Positions 1 through 9,506 are shown, counted from the stretch's first letter. The stretch: 64,000 nucleotides of DNA from an uncultured Alphaproteobacteria bacterium (GCA_944392835.1 CALXYB010000001.1:186001-250000); one strand, 5' to 3'. Notes: generated by a model not told the origin, from the sequence alone. Numbers and translations: made by a program.

Positions 1-294
1 GTTTATCAAACCAGAGGCACCAAATCCGGTGATTGGTTCTTGCCTGATTTCTTACAACTGTTTCCCATCAACAAACTACAACAACAAAGAGTTGGCGCAC
101 ATACTTTTTTGCATCTGAATCAAAAACTGGAAAAAATAAAATCCGCACGCCCATTAAAAAAAGATATATACCTCACCTCTTCAGACTATGCCGAAGACAA
201 AGCTTCTGCACTTGGCGTACATCTGACTTCAGGCGATATTGTCAAAGTAAAAAAGAAAAGCCGCAACAGCTTCCGTTGCATGATGGCTTTTTAA
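1..294 (+). CDS. C-terminal part of an unidentified protein (5' end outside window)
   Basis: The reading frame is open from base 1 to the TAA at 292-294, so this is the last 97 or so residues of a gene that begins before the window. The visible part has a mixed hydrophobic/basic sequence and ends with a lysine-rich patch (VKVKKKSR). In a standard dcw cluster murF precedes mraY, but I see none of the MurF C-terminal features here, so I do not assign it. Its stop lies 95 nt before mraY on the same strand. A TTG at 40 could be read as a start, but nothing marks it as one. Confidence 0.55.
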   Translation, partial: VYQTRGTKSGDWFLPDFLQLFPINKLQQQRVGAHTFLHLNQKLEKIKSARPLKKDIYLTSSDYAEDKASALGVHLTSGDIVKVKKKSRNSFRCMMAF

Positions 295-343
295 GTTCAA
301 AATTATATAAGTTTCCTCATTTTTTTAAGGAATATTTTAGATA

Positions 344-379
344 TTAAATTTATGATATTTCCCATCATCATAAATTTAA
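344..379 (+). promoter_or_regulatory. Perfect inverted repeat just before the mraY ribosome binding site
   Basis: TTAAATTTATGAT (344-356) and its exact reverse complement (367-379) form a 13-bp stem around a 10-nt loop. The right arm runs into the AAGGAA ribosome binding site of mraY (start 390). It has no T-run after it, so it is not a typical terminator. It could be an operator or an RNA hairpin that limits access to the ribosome binding site (inference). Confidence 0.5.
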
Positions 380-389
380 GGAACGAACA

Positions 390-1448
390 ATGTTGCTGTA
401 CTTATCAGACTTTTTCAACTCCGTCCCGTTCAGGGGCTTTTTAGCCTTTTTTCTGGCTTTGATTTTGGCCTTATCTTTCGGTGGCAAACTCATCAACTTT
501 TTGCACCATCACCAAGCCAAAGGTCAACCCATCAGAGAAGACGGCCCGCAAAGCCACCTTCTGACCAAAAAAGGTACGCCCACGATGGGTGGACTGCTCA
601 TTTTGGGCTCAGCCATTATCAGTATGCTGATTTGCGCAGATCTGCACAACTCTTTTGTCTGGATAAGCATTTTGGTTTTGTTGGTATATGGCTTAACCGG
701 CTTTGTTGACGATTATGTCAAAGTCACCAAACAAACAGCCAATGCCATGACCGCCAAAATGAAATTATTTTTGCAGTTTACCACAGCTTTGATAGCTGTT
801 TGGGTCATATCTCAAGCCACCCCGGAAAACAGCCGCTTTGAGCTGACTTTTCCATGGTTTAAGAACTTTGCCTTAAACTTAAGCTGGTTTTACATTCCCT
901 TTGCTATGGTTGTCATTGCCGGAGCCTCTAATGCCGTTAATTTAAGTGATGGCTTAGACGGTTTGGCAACAGGCTTACTCGTTGTATCATTTATAGTTTT
1001 TGCCATTGTGGCTTATCTCTGCGGTACGGAATTTGCCCCGTTGTTTAACATAATGCCGATTCCTCACACCGCCGAAATCACCATTGTCTGCGCTGCAGTT
1101 ATCGGCGGCTGTGTCGGCTTTTTGTGGTTTAATGCTCCTCCGGCCAAAGTCTTTATGGGAGACACCGGCTCTTTGGCTTTGGGTGCTTTGCTTGGCACAA
1201 TCTCGGTCATGACCAAACACGAAATTTTATTAGCTGTTGTCGGCGGCGTTTTTGTCATAGAAGCTTTGTCTGTTATGATTCAGGTTGCTTATTTCAAAAA
1301 GACCGGAGGCAAACGCTTTTTCAAAATGGCACCGATTCACCACCATTTTGAACAACTTGGCTGGAAAGAAACCACCGTTGTCATCCGCTTCTGGATTATT
1401 GCTTTCATCTTAGGTCTCTTGGGCTTAACCACATTTGTAGAACTATAG
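390..1448 (+). CDS. mraY: Phospho-N-acetylmuramoyl-pentapeptide transferase MraY
   Basis: MraY moves phospho-MurNAc-pentapeptide from UDP onto undecaprenyl phosphate in the inner membrane, making lipid I. The 352-residue length is typical and the protein is almost wholly membrane-spanning (about ten segments). The family's aspartates are visible: DDYVK at 107-111, then NLSDGLDGLATG and MGDTGSLALG. The diagnostic PIHHHFE loop has its histidines at 317-319. The start is ATG after AAGGAACGAACA. ftsW follows 10 nt later; murD, which usually sits between them, is absent. Confidence 0.97.
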   Translation: MLLYLSDFFNSVPFRGFLAFFLALILALSFGGKLINFLHHHQAKGQPIREDGPQSHLLTKKGTPTMGGLLILGSAIISMLICADLHNSFVWISILVLLVYGLTGFVDDYVKVTKQTANAMTAKMKLFLQFTTALIAVWVISQATPENSRFELTFPWFKNFALNLSWFYIPFAMVVIAGASNAVNLSDGLDGLATGLLVVSFIVFAIVAYLCGTEFAPLFNIMPIPHTAEITIVCAAVIGGCVGFLWFNAPPAKVFMGDTGSLALGALLGTISVMTKHEILLAVVGGVFVIEALSVMIQVAYFKKTGGKRFFKMAPIHHHFEQLGWKETTVVIRFWIIAFILGLLGLTTFVEL

Positions 1449-1458
1449 GGAGAAAACT

Positions 1459-2592
1459 GTGATATCTTTTTCAAGAAATAGCCGCAGCATTATAGCCAAC
1501 TGGTGGTGGACGGTAGACAAAGTTTTGCTAACCCTAATAACCATCATCATCCTGATAGGCATTTTCTTGAACTTCTCTGCTAGTCCGGCTGTCGCCAACC
1601 GCATCGGTGTCGGCAGTTTTCACTTCATCAAGCGCCAGATGTTTTTTTTGCCCATCGCCTATATGCTGATGCTTTTTCTCTCCATGCAAAACCTAAAGAC
1701 CATCCGGCGTGTTGCTATTTTGGGCTATTCCGCCACCATTTTTCTAATGATAGCGACCCTCTTCTGGGGAGAAGAAACCAAAGGTGCTTCAAGATGGATT
1801 CATATCTTTGGCTTTTCAATGCAACCCTCAGAGTTCATCAAGCCCTGCTTTGCAGTAGTTGCCGCGTGGTTGTTTGACGGCCAGCAAAAATACCGCGATT
1901 TTCCGGGCAACATCTTATCCACCTTCTTATTTGCATTCACTTTGGTTTTGCTTTTAGCCCAACCTGATGTCGGTATGTCTATTGTTGTCTCACTCATCTG
2001 GCTGTTTCAATTCTTTTTGGCAGGCCTGTCTTTGTTGTTGGTAACTATTTTAGGACTTGTCGGGGTCGGACTTCTGGTTATGGCATATTTCACTTTTGAC
2101 CATGTTCATACCCGCGTCCAACAATTCCTAGATTCGGAAAACAACTTAAGTTACCAAGTCAAAAAATCTCTGGAGGCTTTTGAAAGCGGCAGCATATTTG
2201 GCCGAGGCCCGGGAGAAGGTGTTGTAAAGCTCAATATTCCAGATGCACATACTGACTTCATTTTTGCAGTTGCAGCTGAAGAATTTGGCTTGCTTTTATG
2301 TCTGGTTATAGTAGGCTTATATGCAGCAATAGTCATTCGTGCGATGCTGATTTCCATGAAAGACAACAACCTGTTTATCATACTCTCGGCATCAGCACTC
2401 GCGGCATCTTTCGGCTTGCAAGGAATTATCAATATGGCATCCACCTTGCACCTGATGCCGACCAAAGGCATGACCCTGCCGTTTATCTCATACGGTGGTT
2501 CATCCTTACTAGCCACGGCTTTGGGAATGGGCATGCTTTTAGCCATAACTCGGAAAAACGTTCATGCGGAGGATAAAGATGTCGGCGACTAA
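1459..2592 (+). CDS. ftsW: Septal peptidoglycan polymerase FtsW
   Basis: SEDS-family glycosyltransferase that polymerises lipid II at the division septum with its transpeptidase partner. The 377-residue polytopic protein shows the family signatures: the PDAHTDFIFAVAAEEFG segment in the large periplasmic loop region and PTKGMTLPFISYGGSS near the C terminus. GTG start after a GGGAGAAAA ribosome binding site. The last 14 nt overlap murG. Its position inside the dcw cluster, next to murG, favours FtsW over the paralogue RodA. Confidence 0.95.
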   Translation: MISFSRNSRSIIANWWWTVDKVLLTLITIIILIGIFLNFSASPAVANRIGVGSFHFIKRQMFFLPIAYMLMLFLSMQNLKTIRRVAILGYSATIFLMIATLFWGEETKGASRWIHIFGFSMQPSEFIKPCFAVVAAWLFDGQQKYRDFPGNILSTFLFAFTLVLLLAQPDVGMSIVVSLIWLFQFFLAGLSLLLVTILGLVGVGLLVMAYFTFDHVHTRVQQFLDSENNLSYQVKKSLEAFESGSIFGRGPGEGVVKLNIPDAHTDFIFAVAAEEFGLLLCLVIVGLYAAIVIRAMLISMKDNNLFIILSASALAASFGLQGIINMASTLHLMPTKGMTLPFISYGGSSLLATALGMGMLLAITRKNVHAEDKDVGD

Positions 2593-3706
2593 AAAAAGAA
2601 AAAAATCTCAAAAACCGTTAATCATTCTGACCGCAGGCGGCACGGGCGGACATGTTTATCCGGCGGAAGCTTTGGCGGATGAGCTCCTCAAACGCGGTTA
2701 TCGTGTAGAACTCATCACGGATAAGAGAGGCAAAAATAATTATAAAGGCCGTCTGGGAGAAATTCCCAATCATGCGGTTTTAGCCGGAGCTCTGGTCGGC
2801 AAGAGCAAATTTTTCAAAATCAAAAGTTTGATTAAAACCGGTTTTGGGGTTTTGCAGGCCGGCTACCTTATTTTCAAGAAGAAACCTGTTTGTGTTATCG
2901 GCTTTGGCGGATACGCTTCTTTCCCGAGCTGTATGGCCGCCATTTTGCTCGGCACAAATCTGGTTATCCATGAGCAAAATTCGGTTATGAGCCGCACCAA
3001 CAGATTCTTGAGTAAATATGCCGCACTGATTGCCCAAAGCTTCAAAAAAGTAAAATATACACCTAATGGCATCAAAACCATTTTAACCGGTATGCCCATC
3101 CGCAAAACCATCGCCGATGTTCGTGACATTCCCTATCCCACAATGGGCAAAGACGATAAATTTCAAATTATGATTTTAGGTGGTTCTCAAGGCGCAAAAA
3201 TTTTTAGCGACATTGTTCCAAGCGTCATCACAGAACTTACACCCGCCCGCCAGAAAAAAATACGCCTTTTCCAGCAATGTCGCGAAGACGATGTAGAAGC
3301 TGTTAAACAAGCATATAAAAACTGCGAGGCCGAAATCACCGTTTCACACTTTTTCAACAATATGCCGGAGCTTTACGCCGGCACACACTTAATCATCTCA
3401 CGTGCGGGAGCTTCTTCTGTTTCCGAAATAGCAGCTGTCGGCATTCCCTCAATTTTGGTACCGCTCCCCATTGCCGCGGACGACCATCAAACCATGAATG
3501 CTAAAGAGATAAATGATGCCAAAGCAGGCATTGTTCTAAAACAAAAGGACTTCACTCAAACCAAATTATCCGAACTGCTGAAAGACCTGATGTCCTCACC
3601 CAAAAAGCTGCAACAAATGTCCGAGAACGCCAAAAAAATTGGCATAACCGATGCGGCCGTTCGTTTTGCAGATGCCGTAGAAAAAGAAATTATTTCAAAG
3701 CACTGA
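2579..3706 (+). CDS. murG: UDP-GlcNAc:lipid I N-acetylglucosaminyltransferase MurG
   Basis: MurG adds GlcNAc to lipid I on the inner face of the membrane, giving lipid II, the substrate of FtsW. The GGTGGHVYPA motif near the N terminus, GGYASFP, HEQNSV, GGSQGAK and SRAGASSVSE mark the GT-B fold and the UDP-GlcNAc site. I chose the ATG at 2579, which has AGGA eight bases upstream, rather than the in-frame ATG at 2564. This gives 375 residues and overlaps ftsW. The first dozen residues are lysine-rich. murC, which normally follows, is missing. Confidence 0.95.
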   Translation: MSATKKRKKSQKPLIILTAGGTGGHVYPAEALADELLKRGYRVELITDKRGKNNYKGRLGEIPNHAVLAGALVGKSKFFKIKSLIKTGFGVLQAGYLIFKKKPVCVIGFGGYASFPSCMAAILLGTNLVIHEQNSVMSRTNRFLSKYAALIAQSFKKVKYTPNGIKTILTGMPIRKTIADVRDIPYPTMGKDDKFQIMILGGSQGAKIFSDIVPSVITELTPARQKKIRLFQQCREDDVEAVKQAYKNCEAEITVSHFFNNMPELYAGTHLIISRAGASSVSEIAAVGIPSILVPLPIAADDHQTMNAKEINDAKAGIVLKQKDFTQTKLSELLKDLMSSPKKLQQMSENAKKIGITDAAVRFADAVEKEIISKH

Positions 3707-3716
3707 GGAGAACACC

Positions 3717-4640
3717 ATGTTTGGCCTGAATTTATTTAAATCAAACATAGCAGACCTCCTCCCCGCCGTTCGGGGAAAATATGCCTATGATGTCAGCTTG
3801 GCCAAATACACATGGTTTGGCGTCGGTGGTCCGGCAGAAGTCTTGTTTAGCCCGAAAGATGCCGAAGATTTAAGCCATTTTCTAAAAAACAAACCACATA
3901 ATCTCCCCACTTGTATCATCGGTGGAGGCTCCAATCTTTTGGTCAGAGATGGCGGTATTCCGGGCGTTGTCATCAAGTTGGATTCTACAGCTTTTCGCAA
4001 AATTTCCTTGGGCGACAATACCATCACTTGCGGTGCCGGTGTAAAAAATGCCGAACTCAAAAAAGTTATGCTGGACAACCAAATCGGAGGTCTTGAGTTC
4101 TTATGCTCCATTCCGGGAGTTATCGGCGGCTCTGTCAAAACCAATGCCGGCTGCTTTGGGTCTTCGGTCAAAGATGTCATTAAAGAAGCTCAAATCATCA
4201 ACGGCTTAGGCGACATAAAAACCGTTCCCGTAGACGACCTAATGCTATCATACCGTAGCAGTTTCTTCCCGGATGATTGGATAATTTTGAGCATAACTTT
4301 CCGCACCACAAAAGACAGTGCCGAAAACATTAAGAAGAAATTGGAAGAACAAAAAGCTTACAGGATGAAGAACCAGCCCTACAACCAAAAGACGGCCGGT
4401 TCAACCTTCAAAAACCCAGAAGGCTTAAAAGCTTGGGAGCTCATAAAAAGATCCGGCTGTGCAGACCTACAAATCGGTGGAGCCAAAGTTTCAGAAAAGC
4501 ATTGCAATTTTTTGATAAATACAGGCAAAGCCACTGCCGCCGACATTGAAACCTTAGGCGAAACCATCATCAAAAAAGTTCGCGAAAAAACTTCCGTAAC
4601 CCTGGAGTGGGAAGTCAAGCGTATGGGAATAAACAAATAA
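3717..4640 (+). CDS. murB: UDP-N-acetylenolpyruvoylglucosamine reductase MurB
   Basis: FAD-dependent reductase that makes UDP-MurNAc in the cytoplasm. The sequence has the YTWFGVGGPAE substrate segment, the FAD-binding GGGSNLLVRDGG motif, IPGVIGGSVKTNAG, SYRSSFFP and the AGSTFKNP active-site region. Length (307 residues) fits the family. ATG start after GAGGAGAACACC, 10 nt after murG. Together with murG it forms a + strand operon that continues into ftsQ. Confidence 0.95.
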   Translation: MFGLNLFKSNIADLLPAVRGKYAYDVSLAKYTWFGVGGPAEVLFSPKDAEDLSHFLKNKPHNLPTCIIGGGSNLLVRDGGIPGVVIKLDSTAFRKISLGDNTITCGAGVKNAELKKVMLDNQIGGLEFLCSIPGVIGGSVKTNAGCFGSSVKDVIKEAQIINGLGDIKTVPVDDLMLSYRSSFFPDDWIILSITFRTTKDSAENIKKKLEEQKAYRMKNQPYNQKTAGSTFKNPEGLKAWELIKRSGCADLQIGGAKVSEKHCNFLINTGKATAADIETLGETIIKKVREKTSVTLEWEVKRMGINK

Positions 4641-4642
4641 CG

Positions 4643-5533
4643 ATGACCGAAACCGCCGAAAATACAGAAACACTAAACAAACCGATTCTTCCGCCTGACA
4701 ACAAAGTATCGTTACCTTGCGAATGGCCGACCAGAATGTTGGGCAACTTAATCATAATCGGTATAATATTTACTTTTGCCTTTATTACGGTAACCATCCG
4801 CACCAATCTTGTCGGCAGACAAATAGATTATCTGACCGAAGAATTTTACAATCAAACAACAAAACTCGGCTTCACCTTAGATGATGTTTTGGTAGAAGGG
4901 CGCAAAAAAACTTCCCAACAGGCTTTGTTAGAAGTCCTGAATTTAAAGCGCGGCGACAATATCCTCACCCTGGATTTAAATGACCTCAAGACCAGAATAG
5001 AGGCTCTGCCCTGGGTCAGAGAAGCCGAAATTCGCCGTAGCTATTTTCCAAACATTTTGCATATTAGCTTAAAGGAGCGCAAAGTTGCTTCTATATGGCA
5101 AATTTCAGAGAAATTTCATCCCATAGATACGGAAGGCAATGTCATTGATGCACCCTTTAAGCCCACAAGACCAATACTACTCATTGTCGGAGAAGAAGCG
5201 CCGCAACATATCAATGAGCTTTTAGACATCATCAAAAAAGACAATGAGATTTGGCCTCGTGTTAAGGTTGCCAATTATATCTCCAAGCGCCGCTGGAATC
5301 TGATATTAGACGACATTGAAAACGGCATCACCATCAAGCTTCCCGAAGACAACATAGAACAAGCTTGGAAAAAGTTGGTAAAATTAGACCAGACCCAAGG
5401 TCTTCTTAAACGTAAATTAACCTTCATTGATTTAAGATTGAAAAATAAAGTCATTGTCAAACTCGGCAAAATGACGGAAGAAGAGCGCCAAAAGCTCAAA
5501 GAAAGCAAAAAAACAAAAACCAGAGGAGCATAA
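4643..5533 (+). CDS. ftsQ: Cell division protein FtsQ
   Basis: Bitopic divisome protein that links the FtsBL complex to the septum. After about 30 cytoplasmic residues there is one membrane segment (about 36-56, rich in I/F/T), then a POTRA domain of the form GFTLDDVLVEGRKKTS...ALPWVREAEIRRSYFPNILHI, then the FtsQ/DivIB domain. The C terminus is highly charged (KLKESKKTKTRGA). I chose ATG 4643, three bases after murB ends; a longer frame would start inside murB. ddl, which usually sits before ftsQ, is absent. Confidence 0.92.
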   Translation: MTETAENTETLNKPILPPDNKVSLPCEWPTRMLGNLIIIGIIFTFAFITVTIRTNLVGRQIDYLTEEFYNQTTKLGFTLDDVLVEGRKKTSQQALLEVLNLKRGDNILTLDLNDLKTRIEALPWVREAEIRRSYFPNILHISLKERKVASIWQISEKFHPIDTEGNVIDAPFKPTRPILLIVGEEAPQHINELLDIIKKDNEIWPRVKVANYISKRRWNLILDDIENGITIKLPEDNIEQAWKKLVKLDQTQGLLKRKLTFIDLRLKNKVIVKLGKMTEEERQKLKESKKTKTRGA

Positions 5534-5534
5534 G

Positions 5535-6788
5535 TTGACACATTCGTTCAATCGGCTGACCACCATCGCCGCCTTAGATATAGGTTCATCTAAGGTTTGT
5601 TGCGTTATTGCCAAAATCAGCCGCGACAGACGAATTAATGTTGTTGGCTATGGCTACAACGCCTCCAAAGGTATCAAAAACGGCATTGTAACCGACATCA
5701 ACCAAGCCACGCTTTCCGTTTGCAATGCGGTTGAAGCGGCCGAACAAATGGCCAACGAACGTATTGACCGCATTATTGTCAACATCTCGGGAGATAAGAT
5801 AAAAAGCATTATTAAAGATGCAACCATTGCCATCAACAAAAACCGTCCGGTAAATGAAACAGACATAACCAAAGTTATTGAAAAAGGCATCAATAAGATT
5901 AATGTCGGAGAACATGAACTCATCCACTGCCTTCCGGCAAGTTACCGTCTGGATATGGGCGATGAAATTAAAGACCCGCGCAACATTTTTGGTGAAAGTC
6001 TTTCAGTAGACATTTTGTTAGGATTAGTTCCCGAGGTTCAGTACCGCAATCTTTCCACCGTTATAGAGAATGCGCATCTTGAAACGGCTGAAAGAGCTTT
6101 TTCGCCTTATGCTTCTGCTTTAGCCTGCTTGGTAGAAGACGAAAAAGAAATCGGAGCCACGGTTATTGATATCGGCGGCGGCACGACAAGCATTGCCAGC
6201 TTCAAGCACGGCCACCCGATTTACTTTTCATCTATCGCCGTTGGCGGTAACAATGTTACCAATGACATTGCCTGGGGCTTAACCACCTCCTTTACCCATG
6301 CCGAAAGATTAAAAACTTTGCATGGTTGTGCTTTTCTAACACAAGCAGACAAAGAAGAAACCATAAATGTTTATCCCGTAGGTGAAGAAGACGATAGCTC
6401 CATCAAGCAAGTTCCCAAATCAGAGCTTATCAGCATCATCACCCCGAGGGTTGAAGAAATCTTTGAACTCGTCAACCAAAAGCTTAGCGAACATGGTCTG
6501 AGAGACATATCCAGCCATCGTGTCGTATTAACCGGCGGAGGCAGCCAATTATCCGGCATCAGAGAAGTCGCCTCTATGGTTTTGGACAAACAAGTTCGTT
6601 TAGGCCGTCCTAAAAGTATCCCAAATCTGCCGGATATCTTGTATAATCCCGCATTTTCCACCGTTGTAGGTCTTCTTTCTTTTGCACTAAATTATACCGA
6701 GAAGAAACCCACCAAAACGATTCAAAAACAAAGCAACAGCAACTCTGCTTTCAACCGTATTTTTGGTTGGTTGAAACAAAATTTCTAA
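5535..6788 (+). CDS. ftsA: Cell division protein FtsA
   Basis: Actin-like ATPase that ties FtsZ filaments to the inner membrane. The actin-fold phosphate loops are visible as ALDIGSSKVCC near the N terminus, VIDIGGGTTSIA in the middle and VVLTGGGSQLSGI. The C-terminal FNRIFGWLKQNF is an amphipathic membrane-targeting helix. The start is TTG at 5535, one base after the ftsQ stop, with GAGGAG just upstream. An ATG would leave out the conserved start of the fold. 417 residues is normal. Confidence 0.95.
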   Translation: MTHSFNRLTTIAALDIGSSKVCCVIAKISRDRRINVVGYGYNASKGIKNGIVTDINQATLSVCNAVEAAEQMANERIDRIIVNISGDKIKSIIKDATIAINKNRPVNETDITKVIEKGINKINVGEHELIHCLPASYRLDMGDEIKDPRNIFGESLSVDILLGLVPEVQYRNLSTVIENAHLETAERAFSPYASALACLVEDEKEIGATVIDIGGGTTSIASFKHGHPIYFSSIAVGGNNVTNDIAWGLTTSFTHAERLKTLHGCAFLTQADKEETINVYPVGEEDDSSIKQVPKSELISIITPRVEEIFELVNQKLSEHGLRDISSHRVVLTGGGSQLSGIREVASMVLDKQVRLGRPKSIPNLPDILYNPAFSTVVGLLSFALNYTEKKPTKTIQKQSNSNSAFNRIFGWLKQNF

Positions 6789-6883
6789 AAAATATTTCTT
6801 TTTATTTTTTTAGTAACTAAAACTTAATCACTTTTTCTTATTCTGAAAACAAAGTTAAGTAAAATTTTGGAGTAAGAAATACA
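6789..6883 (+). promoter_or_regulatory. ftsA-ftsZ intergenic region, likely holding an ftsZ promoter
   Basis: This 95-nt AT-rich spacer is the only sizeable gap in the mraY-to-ftsZ gene run. It ends with GGAG nine bases before the ftsZ ATG. It is a plausible place for a separate ftsZ promoter, but I cannot point to a clear -35/-10 pair. Confidence 0.3.
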
Positions 6884-8566
6884 ATGTCAATCAAATTAGC
6901 CGTACCGGAAAAAACTGTAATGCACTTAAAACCACGGATTTCCGTCATAGGTGTCGGTGGTGGCGGCGGCAATGCCGTAAACAATATGATAGCGCAGAAT
7001 CTGGAAGGCGTTGACTTCATTGTTGCCAATACAGATGCTCAGGCTTTGGCTCATTCTTCTGCCAGCCGCAAGATTCAGCTAGGCTTAGAAACGACACAAG
7101 GTCTAGGTGCTGGAGCCAGACCCGAAATCGGTAAACTTGCCGCCGAAGAAGCCAAAGATGAAATTGAAAAAGAACTCGAAGGTGCCAATATGGTCTTCAT
7201 CACAGCCGGCATGGGCGGCGGTACCGGCTCAGGTGCTGCTCCGGTTGTTGCCAAGTTGGCAAAATCCAAAGGAATTTTAACCGTTGGCGTTGTAACCAAA
7301 CCTTTCCAGTTTGAAGGTCGCAAACGCCTAGAAACTGCCGAAGCCGCAGTTGAAGAATTTACCAAGCAGGTAGACAGTATTATCATCATTCCGAATCAGA
7401 ACCTTTTCCGTATTGCTGACAAGAACACCACTTTAGCTGATGCCTTTGTTATGGCAGATAATGTTTTGTACGCAGGTGTTCGTTCCATTACGGACTTGAT
7501 GATGATGCCGGGCTTAATCAACCTAGACTTTGCCGACATCAAAAGCATTATGGAAGACAAAGGCAAAGCCATTATGGGCACGGGAGAAGCCGAAGGCGAA
7601 GATAGAGCCATCAAAGCTGCCGAACAAGCTCTGAGCAACCCGTTGTTGGACGATTGTTCAATGCATGGAGCCAAAGGCGTGCTCATCAACATCACCGGCG
7701 GACAAGATATTACCCTTTTTGAAATTGACGAAGCTGCCAGCCGCATCAAGGAAGAAGTAGATGAAGATGCCAACATCATCTTCGGTTCTAGCTTTGATGA
7801 AACTCTGGCCGGTAAAATCCGTGTATCCATCGTTGCCACAGGCATTGGCGAAAATGTTGCTCGCCAAGTTCAAAACAAGCCCTTAATCAAACCAAGCTAC
7901 ATTGAGGAAAGCTACAGCACAGAGACCATCATCACCCCCAATGAAGAGCTTGATTCCAATTTAGAAAAATTCTCAGCCACAAAAACCGAAACAGTCGCTG
8001 AAGAACCGGCGGAAACTATCACCAAAGCAGAGATAATTTCCATTGAACAAGAAGCTTCTGCGCCGGCAGAAGAGGCAATTCAGACAGCCGTCACAAATGA
8101 AAAAATAGAGGATTTCGATTCTCTTGAAACATCATCGGCCATGAACGAAATGCCCAAAGCATCTTCTCTGTTCAAAGCTATTATTAACAAGAATGAAGAT
8201 ATTAATGCCGAAGCACAGCTTGAAAGCATTTTGTCTTCTAACGAAAACAGTTTTACGGCCAAAACTTCACTCCGTCCTGTTGAAGAAGAGCCGGAATTAT
8301 TCCCGAACCACAATCCAACTCCGTTCTCCGTACGCAAAACCGAAGAACCTGAGCAGCTGATTGTAAACGAAGATGAAGAAGAATATACCCCGACACTCAT
8401 TGAAAGAGTAACCGGCTTCTCCATCGCCAAAAGAAACAGAAAGAAACTGAAAGAGCACGAGCAAAAACTCCAAGAACCCGTGTCTCCGTCTTTCTCTGAC
8501 GACGAATATAATGAAGAAGACAGATTAAACTTAGAAATTCCGTCTTTCTTACGTCGCAGCAAATAA
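6884..8566 (+). CDS. ftsZ: Cell division protein FtsZ
   Basis: Tubulin-like GTPase that forms the division ring. The GTP-binding signature [13 protein letters not shown] is at about residues 107-119, with [15 protein letters not shown] near the N terminus, NTDAQAL, and the catalytic T7 loop [11 protein letters not shown]. The globular core ends at about residue 320. A long acidic, low-complexity linker of roughly 220 residues follows, then the conserved tail peptide [11 protein letters not shown], which binds FtsA and other partners. At 560 residues it is longer than the E. coli protein, as is common in alphaproteobacteria. A terminator follows. Confidence 0.97.
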   Translation: MSIKLAVPEKTVMHLKPRISVIGVGGGGGNAVNNMIAQNLEGVDFIVANTDAQALAHSSASRKIQLGLETTQGLGAGARPEIGKLAAEEAKDEIEKELEGANMVFITAGMGGGTGSGAAPVVAKLAKSKGILTVGVVTKPFQFEGRKRLETAEAAVEEFTKQVDSIIIIPNQNLFRIADKNTTLADAFVMADNVLYAGVRSITDLMMMPGLINLDFADIKSIMEDKGKAIMGTGEAEGEDRAIKAAEQALSNPLLDDCSMHGAKGVLINITGGQDITLFEIDEAASRIKEEVDEDANIIFGSSFDETLAGKIRVSIVATGIGENVARQVQNKPLIKPSYIEESYSTETIITPNEELDSNLEKFSATKTETVAEEPAETITKAEIISIEQEASAPAEEAIQTAVTNEKIEDFDSLETSSAMNEMPKASSLFKAIINKNEDINAEAQLESILSSNENSFTAKTSLRPVEEEPELFPNHNPTPFSVRKTEEPEQLIVNEDEEEYTPTLIERVTGFSIAKRNRKKLKEHEQKLQEPVSPSFSDDEYNEEDRLNLEIPSFLRRSK

Positions 8567-8587
8567 TTATTAAGTTATAAACCCTAA

Positions 8588-8615
8588 AAAAAGCCCCGAA
8601 ATTTCGGGGCTTTTT
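8588..8615 (+). terminator. Terminator after ftsZ (bidirectional)
   Basis: AAAAAGCCCCGAAA pairs with TTTCGGGGCTTTTT, a perfect GC-rich stem with A/T tails on both sides. It ends the dcw transcript and also the convergent - strand OmpA-type gene that stops at 8630. Confidence 0.85.
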
Positions 8616-8629
8616 AATTTATAGGAAGA

Positions 8630-9268
8630 TTACTGAGCATTAATCAGCGTAATCTCTACACGGCGATTCTGCTCACGCCCTGCTGCCGTTGCATTAGAGG
8701 CAATTGGATTATTCTCACCATAGCCGTAAACCATCAATCGGGCAGCACTAACCCCACGCAACTTCAAATAATTTGCCACAGCCTGAGCCCGCTGCATAGA
8801 CAATTTGTCATTATAAGCAGCACTACCAGTATTATCTGTATAGCCGGCAACCTGAACTTTTGTCTTATCAAATTCATTAATCACTTTAGCAACAGATGTC
8901 AAAATATTATTAAAGACGGGTTTGAAAACGGCGGAATCCGTATCAAAAGTAATATTGCTCGGCATAATTAAGCGCACATTTTCGCCAACCTTTTGAACTT
9001 GCACACCTGTACCAACCAATTCTTCACGCAGACGACGGGCCTGAATATCCATATAACCACCAACACCTGCACCACCGGCAGCACCGATTCCGGCACCAAC
9101 CAAAGCACCTTTTTCGCCACCGACTAAGGCACCGATTCCGGCACCGGCAAGTGCACCGATTCCCGTTCCCCATGCCGTTTTAGAAACTTTGCTTTCACCT
9201 GTATAAGGATCTGTAGCACAAGCCGACAAAAAACAAATAGCCACCAAAGACAAAATCAGTTTTCTCAT
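8630..9268 (-). CDS. OmpA-family outer-membrane lipoprotein (YiaD-like)
   Basis: Lipoprotein signal peptide with lipobox LSAC (Cys about residue 18). Next comes a glycine/alanine-rich glycine-zipper stretch with repeated GIGALAGAGIGALVGG units at about 37-70, as in YMGG/Gly-zipper proteins. The C-terminal OmpA domain has the peptidoglycan-binding pattern VQVAGYTDNTGSAAYN...LSMQRAQAVANYL and NRRVEITL. It is expected to be anchored in the outer membrane and to hold peptidoglycan. The ATG at 9268 has AAGGAG upstream; the TTG just before it is less likely. Single gene with its own terminator. Confidence 0.88.
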   Translation of the reverse strand: MRKLILSLVAICFLSACATDPYTGESKVSKTAWGTGIGALAGAGIGALVGGEKGALVGAGIGAAGGAGVGGYMDIQARRLREELVGTGVQVQKVGENVRLIMPSNITFDTDSAVFKPVFNNILTSVAKVINEFDKTKVQVAGYTDNTGSAAYNDKLSMQRAQAVANYLKLRGVSAARLMVYGYGENNPIASNATAAGREQNRRVEITLINAQ

Positions 9269-9352
9269 CAATTTTCTCCTTTGTTAAAAATCCTGAACAC
9301 AGTTTACGCTATTCTCAAAATGGTACAAAGAAAAAAAACAACCACACACAAA

Positions 9353-9387
9353 AAAAGCGTTCCTACTCTTCCGAATAAGAACGCTTA
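9353..9387 (-). terminator. Terminator after the 34-residue small membrane protein gene
   Basis: AAGCGTTC (9353-9360) pairs with GAACGCTT (9380-9387). On the - strand the stem is followed by a run of seven T. It lies 14 nt beyond the stop of the small ORF at 9402-9506, which supports that ORF being transcribed. Confidence 0.65.
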
Positions 9388-9401
9388 AACCAGTTATGCT
9401 T

Positions 9402-9506
9402 TCACTTTTTCTCTTTATCATTTTTGAAAATCGGGCTGTTCTCCACAAGGTGCACCCCCCAAAAGATGAAAGCAACAATAAAAATAATAAATACAACTAA
9501 CATCAT
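9402..9506 (-). CDS. Candidate 34-residue single-span membrane protein
   Basis: A short open frame begins with two adjacent ATG codons (9506 and 9503). It encodes a hydrophobic helix of about 18 residues (MLVVFIIFIVAFIFWGVH) followed by a polar, lysine-rich tail ending NDKEKK. This is the layout of bacterial small membrane proteins, N-out or N-in single span. A strong terminator follows just after the stop. I see no clear ribosome binding site, which lowers confidence. No function can be assigned. Confidence 0.42.
   Translation of the reverse strand: MMLVVFIIFIVAFIFWGVHLVENSPIFKNDKEKK

Noticed and set aside
9284-9496. 70-codon - strand frame overlapping the 34-residue ORF
   Set aside because: It crosses the terminator hairpin and lacks a plausible start; the shorter ORF in another frame has membrane-protein character and ends just before that hairpin.
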